Of a stretch of DNA of 64,000 nucleotides, positions 18,946 to 29,640 are shown one piece after another (position 1 is the stretch's first letter; each line of letters begins with the position of its first letter). Both the position numbers and the translations under genes were made by a program. The notes below the pieces were generated by a model. The model ran no database searches and was not told the DNA's origin. It saw only the letters and a list, made by a program, of their open reading frames with translations. The DNA comes from Erigeron canadensis (Eukaryota > Streptophyta > Magnoliopsida > Asterales > Asteraceae), in NCBI RefSeq assembly GCF_010389155.1, contig NC_057761.1:13208501-13272500 (forward strand). Direction: 5' to 3'.

Positions 18946-19656
18946 TTGAATATAAGATAGAATGAAAGAAAGGAGATGAAAATGTGTTAAGGAAAAATTA
19001 GGGTTTGAAGTTATGAAAGAGAATGAAATGAATGTTGAATGTTTGAGAGAATGAGAGAGAAGTATGATTAGGAGTAAATGAAAAATGAAATAAATGATGG
19101 AATGATTTTGGAAAAAGGTTTTATATTTTCAAAGGAATACGAAAGGATTTTCCACAGAAAATAAATAAAATGATTTTGAAATTCAAACCCAATAAAATAT
19201 AATGATATTTTATTGAAAGTAATTTTGATCGGGATTGAAATCCTAAATAATTTTTGGTGACACGTCCGCATTTAATGCAACAACGGCCATGACCCCACTT
19301 TTTCGAGAAAAATTCAACCATTTTTAATGCAAAAGCAATGATCATTTTTCTTTACGGCGCAAGTGGTATGACACGTCAGCAAAAAGGTATCCTGGAACAG
19401 TAAAAATCACGTGTCCACTTGCCAGCTAAGTATCCATTGTATAATAAAAGGTTTTGATGAACTTCAGATTAAATAATTTAAAGTTCTGAGAAAGGTTAAG
19501 GAAGTGCAACCTGAACCTTCTCATTTTCTGAGATTCTGAAGTCGATCAGTTTTGAATCATTTCAGACAAAATATTTTCTGAGGCAAAAAATTCCCCTTCA
19601 GAAAAAAAAAAATTTCTTTTCTTGTAAAAACATTTTTGTCTATTCCCCATGAACTG
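18946..19656 (-). other. Spacer between pol and third ORF (element C)
   Basis: About 700 bp, AT-rich, without conserved coding; element E has a spacer of nearly the same length (61181-61871). It might hold a splice acceptor or an internal promoter for the third ORF. Neither can be confirmed here. Confidence 0.45.
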
Positions 19657-20586
19657 CTACACAGGATTCAGCATTCCCAACTCGCTGATGAGATGTTTAA
19701 AAGTTTTGACATCTAAAGGTTTTGTAAATACATCAGCTAGTTGTTTGTCAGTGGGAATGAAATGAATTTCAATATCACCTTTTAAAATATGATCACGAAT
19801 AAAATGGTACCTGAGATCAATATGCTTGGTTTTAGAGTGCATGACAGGATTGTGAGATATTGCGATGGCACTTGTGTTATCACAAAATATTGGCGTTCTT
19901 GTATACTTAACACCATAATCAGTTAGTTGGTTCTTCATCCATAGGATCTGAGCACAACAACTTGCTGCAGAAATGTACTCAGCCTCAGCAGTGGATAATG
20001 AAACTGCAGTCTGCTTTTTGCTCGTCCAACTAACCAACTTGCCACCAAGGAAATGACAATCACCTGTGGTACTTTTCCTATCTATCTTACAACCTGCATG
20101 ATCAAAATCTGAATAGCCCATGAGATCTAGACTTGAGCCTTTGGGATACCAAAGACCTAGTCTGGGGACACCTTTTAGGTATCGAAAAATCCTTTTTACT
20201 GCATTCTGGTGTGCTTCTCTGGGATCAGATTGAAATCGTGCACAAAGACATATTGCAAACATTATGTCTGGTCTACTTGCAGTTAAGTACATTAATGATC
20301 CCACCATGCCACGATATTTTGTGGGATCGACAGGTTTTCCATTAGGATTTGAGTCCAAAGTTAATGGTGCAGAAATTGGAGTATCTTTAGAGGAGACAGA
20401 ATCAAATTGATATTTATTTAAAAGATCTCTGACATATTTTTCTTGATTAATAAAAATACCATCACTGGTTTGTTTCACTTGAAGCCCTAGAAAATATGTC
20501 AACTCACCCATCATACTCATTTCATACTCAGAAGACATTATTTTAGAAAACTTGTCACACAATTTTTCATTTGTAGAACCAAACAC
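19657..20586 (-). CDS. Reverse transcriptase end and RNase H (element C)
   Basis: About 309 codons; the copia-type active site YVDD is encoded just upstream in this frame near 20600. Landmarks: [34 protein letters not shown], then RNase H with [41 protein letters not shown] and ADVFTKPLD. It degrades the RNA strand during cDNA synthesis. It is complete to its natural stop and is nearly the same as element E 61872-62861. It is separated from the upstream RT frame by a 20-bp duplication. Confidence 0.85.
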   Translation of the reverse strand: MFGSTNEKLCDKFSKIMSSEYEMSMMGELTYFLGLQVKQTSDGIFINQEKYVRDLLNKYQFDSVSSKDTPISAPLTLDSNPNGKPVDPTKYRGMVGSLMYLTASRPDIMFAICLCARFQSDPREAHQNAVKRIFRYLKGVPRLGLWYPKGSSLDLMGYSDFDHAGCKIDRKSTTGDCHFLGGKLVSWTSKKQTAVSLSTAEAEYISAASCCAQILWMKNQLTDYGVKYTRTPIFCDNTSAIAISHNPVMHSKTKHIDLRYHFIRDHILKGDIEIHFIPTDKQLADVFTKPLDVKTFKHLISELGMLNPV

Positions 20587-22940
20587 AATATCATCAACAT
20601 ATACTTGTACAAGTAAGATATCACTTTTTTCATGCAGATATCACTTTTCTCATGCAGGATGAATAAAGTGTTATCTATTGCACCTCTATGAAAACCATTA
20701 TCTAAAAGATGCCGAGTTAGAGTATCATACCAGGCTCTAGGTGCTTGTCTCAGACCATATAAGGCTTTGTTCAGTCTATACACCCAATGAGGTTTTTCTT
20801 TGCTTTCAAATCCTGGTGGTTGAGATACATACACAACTTCTTCTAGCTCACCATTCAGAAAAGCACTTTTGACATCCATTTGGTAGACTTTGAATTCATG
20901 ATGAGCTGCGAATGCCAAGAAAATTCTGATAGCTTCAAGTCTGGTTACTGGTGCAAAAGTCTCATCAAAATCAACTCCTTCTTCTTGTGCATAACCCTTT
21001 GCAACAAGTTTGGCCTTGTTTCTGATTACATGACCATCTTCATCTACCTTGTTTCGAAAGACCCATCTTGTCCCAATTGGTTCTTTCTTCAGATTGGGGG
21101 GACATGGAACAAGCTCCCAAACATTGTTCCTTTCAAATTGGTTGAGCTCTTCTTGCATGGCTTCAACCCAACTTGGATCTTTTAAAGCCTCGTCAATCTT
21201 CTTCGGTTCTATCAGTGATAAGAAGCTGACATATAAGCATTGATCGCTTATGGCTCTTCTGGTCCGAAACCCTCTACTTGGATCGCCAATCACTTGATCA
21301 ATTGGATGTGAGCGAGTCCATTTAGAGTAATGACCAGGATGAATAACTATATCAGTGCAAGAACTCCTCTGGTTTACTTCAGGAGATGGTTCAGAATAGA
21401 CTATTTCAATTTCATCATCTTCATCATCTTGTAAATCACGATTTGCGTCATGAAATTCTTCATTCTGAGGTAATTCAAGGGATACTGATATCTGAGGAGC
21501 AGCACGCACATCTGATCCAATAGTCAACTCAGAGGGTAGTTTGAATGTGACTGAAGGATAAAATGGAATGTTACTTTGTTGACTTGTAACTGCGTCTGAA
21601 CTAGAATGATTAGAAACATGTTCAGGTGACTGGTCAGATTTGTCATTGTGATCAGATTCACCAAAACTGATAGGACCTTCTGAAGGTGGTTCAGAGATTG
21701 GTTTATTAAAGATTGCAGAATTTGATTCATCAAAGGTAACATGAATTGACTCATCAACCTTTTCAAGTCTTTTGTTATAGACTCTAAAGGCCTTGCGAAT
21801 TGTTGAATAACCTAGGGAGTAACCTTCATCAGCTTTGGCATCAAATTTGCCCAGTTTGCTGGAATCATTCAGAATATATACTGGACATCCAAAAACATGA
21901 AAATATCCAATATTAGGCTTTCTATTTCTGAGCACTTCATAGGCAGTCTTCTTATGTCTTTTGCAATAAATGGAGCGATTCTGGGTGTAGCAAGCAATTG
22001 CAACAGCGTTAGCCCAAAAACATTTTTGAAGACCTGATTCATTCAACATACTTCTGGCAGCTTCTATCAGCGTTCGATTCTTTCTTTCTACAACACCGTT
22101 TTGCTCTAGTGTATGTGCTGAGGAGAAGTTCTGAGATATGCCAGTGTCAGTGCAGAAGGTTTCCAGAGTGGAATTTCTGAATTCAGTGCCATTGTCACTT
22201 CTGAGCTGACGTACTTTTCGCTTGTGCTTGAGTTCAATCTGTTTGATGAGGGCAATTATTTCAGCAGCAGCTTCACTTTTGTTTCTGAGAAAGATCACCC
22301 AACAGTATCTTGAATATTCATCGACTATAACCAGAGTGTACTTCTTCCCCGCTCTTGTCTGAACATTCACAGGACCAAAAAGATCCATATGAAGCATATG
22401 AAGTGGTTCAGTGATGCTGAAATTTTGCTTGGTCTTGAAGGATGCTCTCTTCTTCTTTCCCATTTCACACCCTGGACATGGTTTGTCTTTATCAAAAGAC
22501 ATGGCTGGTATCCCATCAGCCAGTTGTTTTCTTGACAATTTATTAATATTTTTGAAATTGAGATGGGATAATCTTTTGTGCCACAACCAGTTGGTGTCCT
22601 CATCTGCCCTTGAGTAGAAACATTGTTCAGAAGTAGCACTATTCATATCTACAACATAAATGTTTCCCTTTCTGGGTGCAATCATTACTACCTTCCAATC
22701 TCTGTTGAATATGGTGCCTTGTGAAATATCAAATAAAACCTTAAAGCCATCATCACACAGTTGGCTAACACTGATCAGGTTATATTTCAAACCATTCACA
22801 TATGCAACTTTAGTGAATTTGACTTGTCCATTGTTCACAACACCATATCCCTCAGTTTGTCCATTTTCATCATTACCAAAAGTTATTAAGGGCCCCTCTT
22901 GCACCCTATATTCCTCTAGCAGGGTTTTGTGACCAATCAT
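20538..22940 (-). CDS. Integrase and reverse transcriptase (element C pol)
   Basis: About 800 open codons. The gag-pre-integrase zinc motif comes first ([15 protein letters not shown], then CPGCEMGK). Integrase catalytic residues are in [19 protein letters not shown] and [14 protein letters not shown], so the DDE triad is intact. Reverse transcriptase starts about residue 560 ([42 protein letters not shown]). The frame then goes astray just before YVDD: two copies of a 20-bp unit lie at 20618-20637 and 20638-20657. The first ATG is 22938-22940, but the polyprotein continues upstream. Confidence 0.85.
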   Translation of the reverse strand: MIGHKTLLEEYRVQEGPLITFGNDENGQTEGYGVVNNGQVKFTKVAYVNGLKYNLISVSQLCDDGFKVLFDISQGTIFNRDWKVVMIAPRKGNIYVVDMNSATSEQCFYSRADEDTNWLWHKRLSHLNFKNINKLSRKQLADGIPAMSFDKDKPCPGCEMGKKKRASFKTKQNFSITEPLHMLHMDLFGPVNVQTRAGKKYTLVIVDEYSRYCWVIFLRNKSEAAAEIIALIKQIELKHKRKVRQLRSDNGTEFRNSTLETFCTDTGISQNFSSAHTLEQNGVVERKNRTLIEAARSMLNESGLQKCFWANAVAIACYTQNRSIYCKRHKKTAYEVLRNRKPNIGYFHVFGCPVYILNDSSKLGKFDAKADEGYSLGYSTIRKAFRVYNKRLEKVDESIHVTFDESNSAIFNKPISEPPSEGPISFGESDHNDKSDQSPEHVSNHSSSDAVTSQQSNIPFYPSVTFKLPSELTIGSDVRAAPQISVSLELPQNEEFHDANRDLQDDEDDEIEIVYSEPSPEVNQRSSCTDIVIHPGHYSKWTRSHPIDQVIGDPSRGFRTRRAISDQCLYVSFLSLIEPKKIDEALKDPSWVEAMQEELNQFERNNVWELVPCPPNLKKEPIGTRWVFRNKVDEDGHVIRNKAKLVAKGYAQEEGVDFDETFAPVTRLEAIRIFLAFAAHHEFKVYQMDVKSAFLNGELEEVVYVSQPPGFESKEKPHWVYRLNKALYGLRQAPRAWYDTLTRHLLDNGFHRGAIDNTLFILHEKSDICMKKVISYLYKYMLMILCLVLQMKNCVTSFLK

Positions 22941-23275
22941 GATTCTGCCAGCAGCACTGTCAAGAAACAGGGTTTTGCCACCCTATAAGTGTTCTTTTTG
23001 CGGTCACCCTGCACATACACAAAGATTAGTTCTTTTTGGGAACCCATCTTTTGATGAGTTCACTGGGCTTTCCCTGAACAGCCTCAGATTTCTTTGGTAC
23101 GTAAGGGACAGAAGGATCAAAGGGAATTTCAGTCATAATTTTAGATGACACAAAAACAGTTGGCTTAATGATTTCAGAAACCTTCTTCTTCTCAGATTTT
23201 TGTTTTTCTTGTTTGATTTTCTTTGAAAAAGGTTTTGGTTTTGTTTAGGATTTTGTGGAGTGCTTTCAACATTTT
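22941..23275 (-). pseudogene. Protease remnant of element C
   Basis: The copia protease should lie here. The region just upstream of 22940 reads [13 protein letters not shown] where related proteins have a D-S/T-G active site followed by H-M-T-G. The glycine of the triplet is lost, so the protease could not cut. The rest of the stretch has stops in every minus frame. Confidence 0.45.
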
Positions 23276-24115
23276 TTAAACGTGCATTACAAAATAGACT
23301 TGTCTAGCCAAATTTTGAAATTGACTTTCAATCCTTAACAAAATAGACTCTGAATTAGACACCCGAGCTCTACCAGAATCCGAGGCAGAAGGTTCAGCAG
23401 GGATCACATTTTTCTTCTTCTGAAGGTTCTTAGGAACCTTATTTGTAGACTGAGGGGAAGGCTTCTTGGATTTAGCTTTCTTGTCTGAAGCACTGGTCTG
23501 ACATGCTTCAGATTTGCCCTCAGATTGTTCCTGGTTTTGATCAGTTATCACTTTTGATTTTCCAAGATCTTTAAAAATGATCTCTGGTCTCATTTCTTTA
23601 GGAAGTGCATCCAAATCAGTTATTACGGATGCAAGATGAAGATCACCAGTGCCATAAGCAATTCTTTGATTTTCAAATGTTTTCTTAATGGCAGCTTCAG
23701 GAAAAGGTGATTTCATCCAAGATTTAATTATTTTCTGTTCTTTTTCCAAAATAATTTTTAATTCTTCTTTTTCCAATTAAAGTTTAGAAACTAGAGATTG
23801 ATAACTTTTCAAAGCCAACTGAACATCTTTCAGTTCTTTTAATCTGGCCTGACTGGCGTTCATTTCAGAAGAATTTATTTCAAACATTTTTATACTCTCT
23901 GAACGCACAGTTTCGACATAAGTTATGTCAGCCTCTATAAGAACCAAAAGATCCAGTTTTTGTTCTTCATCCTTCTCAAAACTGAAAGTACTAACCTTCT
24001 TCATGATGATATCCACCCAACGACCAGATTCAACATCAGACTTGACAACATGACTATGATCTTCACGAGCCATGAAACACATATCCCTTACTTCTTCTTC
24101 ATCATCAGATGACAC
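23276..24115 (-). CDS. Gag C-terminal helical tail (element C)
   Basis: One frame with a single TAA at 23777-23779. The N-terminal part is acidic (SSDDEEEVRDMCFMARED), followed by predicted coiled-coil (MNASQARLKELKDVQLALKS, EELKIILEKEQKIIKSWMKS) and a Lys/Pro-rich tail. The motif IIKSW.kSp is typical of the long gag of SIRE elements. It joins the zinc-knuckle piece by a frameshift near 24100. Confidence 0.6.
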
Positions 24116-24432
24116 GTCAGAATCCTCCCATTTTCAGTGTCTGCCACCATGCAGCTATTCTTGTTGGATTCTTCCTGAGCCATCATCGCCATGTGGGCTT
24201 TCAGCTTTTTGTACTTAGCTTTGTACCCATCATCAGGCTTCTGAAAAATAGAATGGTTAGGGGCAGTGTGTGATGAGGAGGGTTGTGATGATCTGCATTC
24301 CTTCATAAAATGTCCTTTCTTTCCATATTTAAAACATTCTAAATTGGACTTATCGATAGTATTATTTGAATAAAATTGTTTGCCATTTCTCTTTGATTTA
24401 AATTTAAAACGATTAAAAGTTTTGGCAATCAT
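24088..24432 (-). CDS. Gag nucleocapsid with damaged zinc knuckle (element C)
   Basis: Arg/Lys-rich run (FNRFKFKSKRNGKQFYSNN) then CFKYGKKGHFMKEC: the second cysteine of the CX2CX4HX4C knuckle is tyrosine, which should abolish zinc binding. It is in a different frame from the upstream gag, with the change in a run of ATG/GAT triplets at 24430-24460, a likely slippage site. Confidence 0.6.
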   Translation of the reverse strand: MIAKTFNRFKFKSKRNGKQFYSNNTIDKSNLECFKYGKKGHFMKECRSSQPSSSHTAPNHSIFQKPDDGYKAKYKKLKAHMAMMAQEESNKNSCMVADTENGRILTCHLMMKKK

Positions 24433-25403
24433 GGCAACAAGGTCATCATCATCATCCTCATCACATTCATGTGATATTCAGAAATACCAGCTTTCATTAA
24501 CTCAACTACCATCTTCTTCACAGAGTCAGACTGATCACTCTCAGAAGACAGTTGGGCAGCATCTTGTGGTTCAGAATAATGAACCAATGTAGAACTGGTT
24601 GAAGTATGATTCTTTGCATCTTGCTCAGCCACAGCTCTCTCAGCTTTATTCTCCTCAGTGTATTTGAAGGCACCATACAAGGAGGCCAGAGTGTGACTAT
24701 GAAGGGTTTTGACTTGTCTTAAAACCATGATCAAATTCTCCCATTTAAAAGGCAATATATCACAAAACTTTTCAAGTAAAACTTCTTTGTCTTTTGTAAC
24801 ACGAAGAGCTTTTAATTGATTGACCAAATTTGTAAATCTAAGATATGTTTTAGTTAGAGATTCATTTGGTAATGCAAAAAATGCTTCATATTTTTTATTC
24901 AAAGAAACTTTTCTCATGGTGATAGTTTCCTTTGTTCCTTCAAACTGTGTTAACAACTCTTCCCACATTAACTTAGAGCTATCAAGTAAAACAAGAGTGG
25001 GTTTTAAACTTTCTGGGACAGCAAAGAGAATCATATTTTGTAATTTGGAATCTAGGTCAGCCAAACGATGGTCTTCCTCTGACCAATGATCTTTTTCCTT
25101 GGGTGTTAACCTAGGGGTCCCATCTTGGTTAAAAACAACAGTTGATGCATTCATGGGAACATAAGGACCTTCTACAAGAATGGTGGTCAAGTGTCTTTCA
25201 ACTCCAACAATGTACTTGAGCATACATGCCTTCCAAGTAATGAATGTGTCACTATTTCCATTAAATTTAGGTACCGGATTGTTTGGAAAGTGAACATGAA
25301 CACTGGGTTGAACTGGTGGTGGAGGTGGTGGATTTTGATTCATATTGACATTTGGGTTAGGGTTTCCATTTGGGTTTGGGTTCGGTTGTTTGATTCCAGA
25401 CAT
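24429..25403 (-). CDS. Gag N-terminal and capsid (element C)
   Basis: ATG at 25401-25403, 40 bases after the primer site. A proline-rich N-terminus (NQNPPPPPPVQPSVHVHFPN) is followed by a UBN2-type gag domain: FNGNSDTFITWKACMLKYI, MILFAVPESLKPTLVLLDSS, WEELLTQFEGT and ESLTKTYLRFTNLVNQLKAL. It forms the particle shell. About 324 codons, ending in a GAT-repeat frameshift. Confidence 0.75.
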   Translation of the reverse strand: MSGIKQPNPNPNGNPNPNVNMNQNPPPPPPVQPSVHVHFPNNPVPKFNGNSDTFITWKACMLKYIVGVERHLTTILVEGPYVPMNASTVVFNQDGTPRLTPKEKDHWSEEDHRLADLDSKLQNMILFAVPESLKPTLVLLDSSKLMWEELLTQFEGTKETITMRKVSLNKKYEAFFALPNESLTKTYLRFTNLVNQLKALRVTKDKEVLLEKFCDILPFKWENLIMVLRQVKTLHSHTLASLYGAFKYTEENKAERAVAEQDAKNHTSTSSTLVHYSEPQDAAQLSSESDQSDSVKKMVVELMKAGISEYHMNVMRMMMMTLLP

Positions 25404-25443
25404 CTTGTAGGATCAAAATAGGTATAACAATTTAATGATTTAA

Positions 25444-25459
25444 CCTGACTCTGATACCA
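25444..25459 (-). other. Primer binding site, tRNA-Met type (element C)
   Basis: Minus strand TGGTATCAGAGTCAGG two bases from the 5' LTR end; 10-11 bases match the plant initiator tRNA-Met site. Confidence 0.75.
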
Positions 25460-25461
25460 AA

Positions 25462-26412
25462 TGTGAGTCCACCTACACAAGATGTGTAATGAGAACAAAA
25501 TATAACAAGATATAAAATAGGTTAGTAATAAACACAAGTATATCAAGTAACCCGACTGGCAAGTGATTCAAATCTAGATAAAGACTAGTTATGAGTCACG
25601 ATCCAGATATGGATATGAACAATAAAGAACAAGTGCTTGAAACTATATAAATACTAATTATATTCAAGTATTATGGCAATGAGTCAAGATGTATTTTTCA
25701 ATGTATTTTATTTATATCTATAAACAAAATACAAGAGTTGTTGCAGAACAAAGATAATCACACTTGTGAAAATATCTAAACAACCCTAGAAATACAAATG
25801 ATCTATGCGACAAGGAATTACTCGTAAGAATACTTAGAGTAATATCACACGTTGCAATTGCCAAAGTTCCAAGCAATTTTGCAAGTGTGAGAAGTCTTAT
25901 ATTTATAGGCAAACATGTCTTGGTGACATGGCAATATGTCGTACAAATATGATTGGATGCATTTATGGATTTGTGGGACAAATCCATAAGATGCTTGTTT
26001 AAGGTAAAGTATGTAAGTTTCTGTGATGTGACTTGACATACTTTATTCCCAACCTTTTGCTAAAACTTTCCCAATCCCAGGTATATGGTAATTAACCGGG
26101 TAAAGGTAGTTAAAGCTGCAAAAAGACTTTCCTCGTAATCAGTGAAAAAGTGTTGTAAATACTTTTTCACTGAGCCTCTTCAGATTCAACTTCAGGTAAG
26201 ATCTTCTCTGAGCTCTGCTTCTGAGATGATCTTCTTCTTCAGTCTTCAGTCTTTGACTTCAGTCTAAATATCTTCAGTGTAGGTTGATTCTGAATCTGAA
26301 GTGAAGCTTCAGTGAGCTTTATTCTGAATGACTTCAGAATCCTGAGCAAGCTTTCTTCACTGAACCTCAACTATTTTGAACAAATCATACTTAGTCGATT
26401 TTCGACCTAACA
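25462..26412 (-). repeat. 5' LTR of element C
   Basis: 951 bp, same length as the 3' copy. The differences are mostly single substitutions, with a short patch near 26083 (AGGTATATGG against TGGTTGAGAG). Followed by target copy ATGGG at 26413-26417. Confidence 0.92.
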
Positions 26413-26417
26413 ATGGG

Positions 26418-26685
26418 ACAAAACATGACTACAAATCACTTGATGAATCAAGTTTCATTTTGTAGGTCCCATTCTTACCAGGAATTGCACATGTAATGCA
26501 ATTATTGATCGTCACTTACCTTTTGAGTGCAATCATTTCTAGCAGATCAACTGATGAAATGGTTGTATGTCAATTGGATCCTATCCTTAATGAAATTAAT
26601 TGTTTATTTTATAAACATTGGGTAATTAATTTCTTAAGGATTGATTATCGAAAATATTGATTTTTGAACTTAATATGTTTTGTAG
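26418..26685 (+). other. Element A leader, part 3
   Basis: Leader resumes after element C and reaches the gag ATG. TAGCAGATCAACTGATGAAA near 26540 is shared with element B near 34650. Confidence 0.6.
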
Positions 26686-27372
26686 ATGGCAATGAATCCT
26701 TCCACAAACACCAATGCTTTTCGGCAAATGTTTGAAAGAGAAAATCGTTCTGGACCAAACTTCAATAATCAGCTGAGAATTGTTCTAAATAGCTGTGAAA
26801 CCCTTGAAGTGGAGAAACCCGTTGTTCCAGGAATTGGTGCTGCAACTAATGAGTTGAGTGCATCTAATGCTATGTATAGAAAGCAAACTGAAATGGATTT
26901 GTTTAATCTAATTAAAATAATTCATTGCTTACAACACGAGCAAGGAACACCGGTTGGACCTCATGTACTGGAAATGAAAATGTACTTTGAGCAATTAGAA
27001 AGGTTGAATCATACTTATGTTCCTCCTATTATGATTAGGTTAATTCTCGAATCTTTATCTAAGGATTTTGAGGAATTTGTGAGCAACTATCATATGAATA
27101 GCAAGAATTGTTCCATTGCTGAACTTCATGATGTGATACTTGAGTATGAAAAGAAGCTTCCAAAGAAATCTCCAACACCCCAAGTTCTTGCAATCAAGGG
27201 GGGTAGTGTCCAGAAAAGAAAACAATCGCACCTAGCTAAAGGGAAGTTTGATGGTAAAGGCAAAGGTAAGCAAATTGAGAACCCTTCCAAACCAAAGAAA
27301 ACCCCTCTGGCTAAGAAAGAGCATCCGGTTAAATACCAGAGTTGTCATTATTGTAATGAAGTTAGACACTAG
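26686..27372 (+). CDS. Gag of element A, ending at a stop inside the zinc knuckle
   Basis: ATG at 26686. Gag region: LHDLQHEQGTP-like text reads IIHCLQHEQGTPVGPHVLEM; then LILESLSKDFEEFVSNYHMN and a basic linker. The knuckle CHYCNEVRH is cut by TAG at 27370-27372 where element B has TGG (GHWKRNC). Against B, a block of roughly 45 codons is missing near residue 70. The glycine of GH is arginine, also a G-to-A change. Confidence 0.7.
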   Translation: MAMNPSTNTNAFRQMFERENRSGPNFNNQLRIVLNSCETLEVEKPVVPGIGAATNELSASNAMYRKQTEMDLFNLIKIIHCLQHEQGTPVGPHVLEMKMYFEQLERLNHTYVPPIMIRLILESLSKDFEEFVSNYHMNSKNCSIAELHDVILEYEKKLPKKSPTPQVLAIKGGSVQKRKQSHLAKGKFDGKGKGKQIENPSKPKKTPLAKKEHPVKYQSCHYCNEVRH

Positions 27373-27402
27373 AAGAAGAACTGTCCTAAGTATCTTGCCG
27401 AG

Positions 27403-27933
27403 TTGATTGTGAAGAAGAAGCAAGCTAACGGTGCTAGTACTTCAGGTATCTTCACTATTGAATTATTTTCCTTAACTAAGTGTAGATGGGTTTATGACAC
27501 TGGTTGTGGAACTCATATCTGTAATGAATTACAAGAACTTAGGAAAAGGGGGAAGCTGAAGCCTAGAGCTTTGCAGTTAATTGTAGGCAATGGTCTACCA
27601 GCACCTGTTGAAGCTATTGGAGAATATCATTTAGTTCTTCTTTCCGATTTAATTATTGTTTTAGACAATTTTCATTATGCACCATCTATTACTAGAGGTG
27701 TCGTTTCAGTTTCTTTGTTGAAAGACAACGGATTCATTAATGTTTTAATGATATTGGTCTTTCAGTTTCTAAAAATAATGTTCATTATTTTGATGCTATT
27801 GCTTATGATGGTATTTATGAAATTGATATGCATGGTTGTGATTCAAATAATTCAATGTATAATGTTAGCAAAAGAGCCAAGACGGACTTGGACTCTACCT
27901 ATATTTGGCACACATTGGCAAAAATCGCATTGA
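27403..27933 (+). CDS. Protease of element A, then frameshift
   Basis: In frame with gag after the stop. Active site WVYDTGCGTHICN is intact (D-T-G). LIVGNGLPAPVEAIGEY and NFHYAPSITRGVVSVSLL follow, then the frame is lost near 27745; the expected coding (SVSKNN-, YDGIYEIDMHGC-type) goes on in another frame. Protease would release gag and pol products. Confidence 0.6.
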   Translation: MIVKKKQANGASTSGIFTIELFSLTKCRWVYDTGCGTHICNELQELRKRGKLKPRALQLIVGNGLPAPVEAIGEYHLVLLSDLIIVLDNFHYAPSITRGVVSVSLLKDNGFINVLMILVFQFLKIMFIILMLLLMMVFMKLICMVVIQIIQCIMLAKEPRRTWTLPIFGTHWQKSH

Positions 27934-27984
27934 AAGACTTCAACGTGAAGGGATCTTAAAATTAAATGATGAATCATTTGATAA

Positions 27985-28659
27985 ATGCGAGTCATGTGTT
28001 TCCAGCAAGATGACAAGAAAACCTTTAAGCATACGCCGGAAAGGGCTAAAGATCTTCTTGGACTCATTCATACCAATGTTTGTGGTCCATTTAGACATGT
28101 GTCAAGGAAAAGAGCTAGCTACTTCATAACTTTTACGGATGATTTCAGTCGTTATGGTTATGTTTACTTGCTTAAACATAAACATAAACATGAAGTGTTT
28201 GAAACATTCAAAGAGTTTAAAAATGAAGTAGAAAATCAACTCGACAAAACCATCAAGATTCTTCATTCTAATCGAGGTGGTGAATACTTAAGCCAAGAGT
28301 TTTAGGATTATCTGAAAGCGTGTGGAATTGTCCAACAGCTTACTGCTTCATACACTCCTCAGCATAATGGAGTGTCCGAAAGGAGAAATCGAACCTTGCT
28401 AGACATGGCGAGATCAATGATGACCCGTACGACTCTCCCATTTCTGTTTTGGGATTATGCTCTAGAGACTGCTGTACGCATTCTCAATATGGTTCCAACC
28501 AAGAAGGTTGACAAGACGCCATATGAATTATGACATGGAGATGTCCCTAATCTGTCTTACTTAAGAGTCTGGGGATGTGAGGCACTTATGAAGCGCAATA
28601 CGCCTGACAAACTTGAACCCAAAACTACTAAGTGAATCTTTGTCGGATACCCTAAGTAA
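27985..28659 (+). pseudogene. Integrase of element A, catalytic residues mutated
   Basis: Open from 27985 to a stop at 28303-28305, then continuing in frame with more stops. It reads LGLIHTNVCGPFRHVS and ILHSNRGGEYLSQEF. The first two catalytic aspartates of the DDE triad are asparagine (codons AAT at 28075-28077 and 28270-28272; GAT in element B). QHNGVSERRNRTLL still has the glutamate. This integrase could not act. The zinc domain lies upstream in other frames (27905-28129). Confidence 0.65.
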
Positions 28660-29577
28660 ATGATGGGTCATGACTTCTATGATCCCGTCAAAAACAGTGT
28701 TCGTGTTGCTCAATATGCTGAATTCTTTGAAAAGAAATTAGCTCAAGAGAATAGTGGGAGGGTTGTAGAACTTGATGAGACTCAAGAGGAAGATATGTCA
28801 CCTTCTAAAGCTGCTAGCAATCATCAACTTGGGGGGAGGGGGAATGTTCAAAGTGATGAACCTCAAGTCGATGATGATGAAGCGATTCCACTTCGTAGGT
28901 CCGAAAGGACAAGACGTCCTACTGACAGATTATGTCTGATGGTAGAAGAAGACGTTTTAGGAGATCTCGATGAGCCTCAGAATTTCAAAGCTGCATTATC
29001 AGATCCAGAATATGACAAATGGCTACAAAAAATGAAATCCATGAAAGACAATCAAGTCTGGAGCTTGGTTGATCTTCCACAAAATGCTCCAACTGTTGGG
29101 TGTAAGTAGATCTTCAAGAAGAAGACGGACATGGATGGAAATATACATACCTATAAAGCTCGTCTCGTGGCGAAAGGTTATACTCAACTTTTCGGTATTG
29201 ACTATGATGAGACCTTTTCTCCAGTTGCGGACATTAGAGCTATTAGGATTCTCTTAGCCATAGCTGCGTACTATGACTTTGAGATATGGCAAATGGATGT
29301 TAAGACTGCCTTCTTAAATGGTTACTTGGATGAAGAAGTCTATATGGATCAACCTAAAGGTTTTATTGATCCAAAACATCCCAACAAAGTATGCAAGCTT
29401 CAAAGGTCCACTTATGAAGCATCAAGAAGTTGGAACAAGCGGTTTGATGAAGAAATCAAAAAGTTTGGTTTCGTTCAAAACCTCGATGAGCCATGTGTAT
29501 ATCGTAAAGCTAGTAGGAGTTATGTTACTTTCCTTGTCTTGTATGTTGATGAAAAATTGATCATGGAAAGATGTTAA
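28660..29577 (+). pseudogene. Reverse transcriptase of element A, YVDD lost
   Basis: Acidic linker (28660-28980), then RT: WSLVDLPQNAPTVGC, a TAG at 29107-29109 in place of Trp, [40 protein letters not shown]. Nine bases giving GLKQ-like residues are missing after YE. The active site reads LYVDEKLI, the second Asp of YVDD being Glu, and the next 100 bases (29550-29650) contain shuffled repeat copies of the same segment. Non-functional. Confidence 0.7.
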
Positions 29578-29640
29578 ATCCCATATTCCAATGATGACAT
29601 GTTGATGACATATTGTCTTGTATGTTGATGACACATTCCA

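Larger units (their letters stand above)
13947..26412 (-). mobile_element. SIRE-like Ty1/copia element C with a third ORF
   Basis: LTRs 13947-14897 and 25462-26412, both 951 bp with about 25-30 differences by eye (near 97% identity), so this is one of the younger insertions. Perfect target duplication ATGGG (13942-13946, 26413-26417). Minus-strand order: LTR, tRNA-Met primer site, gag with long helical tail, protease remnant, integrase, reverse transcriptase, RNase H, about 700-bp spacer, long third ORF, polypurine tract, LTR. Long gag and an extra 3' ORF are characteristic of the SIRE/Maximus lineage. Every ORF has at least one stop or frameshift. Confidence 0.9.
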
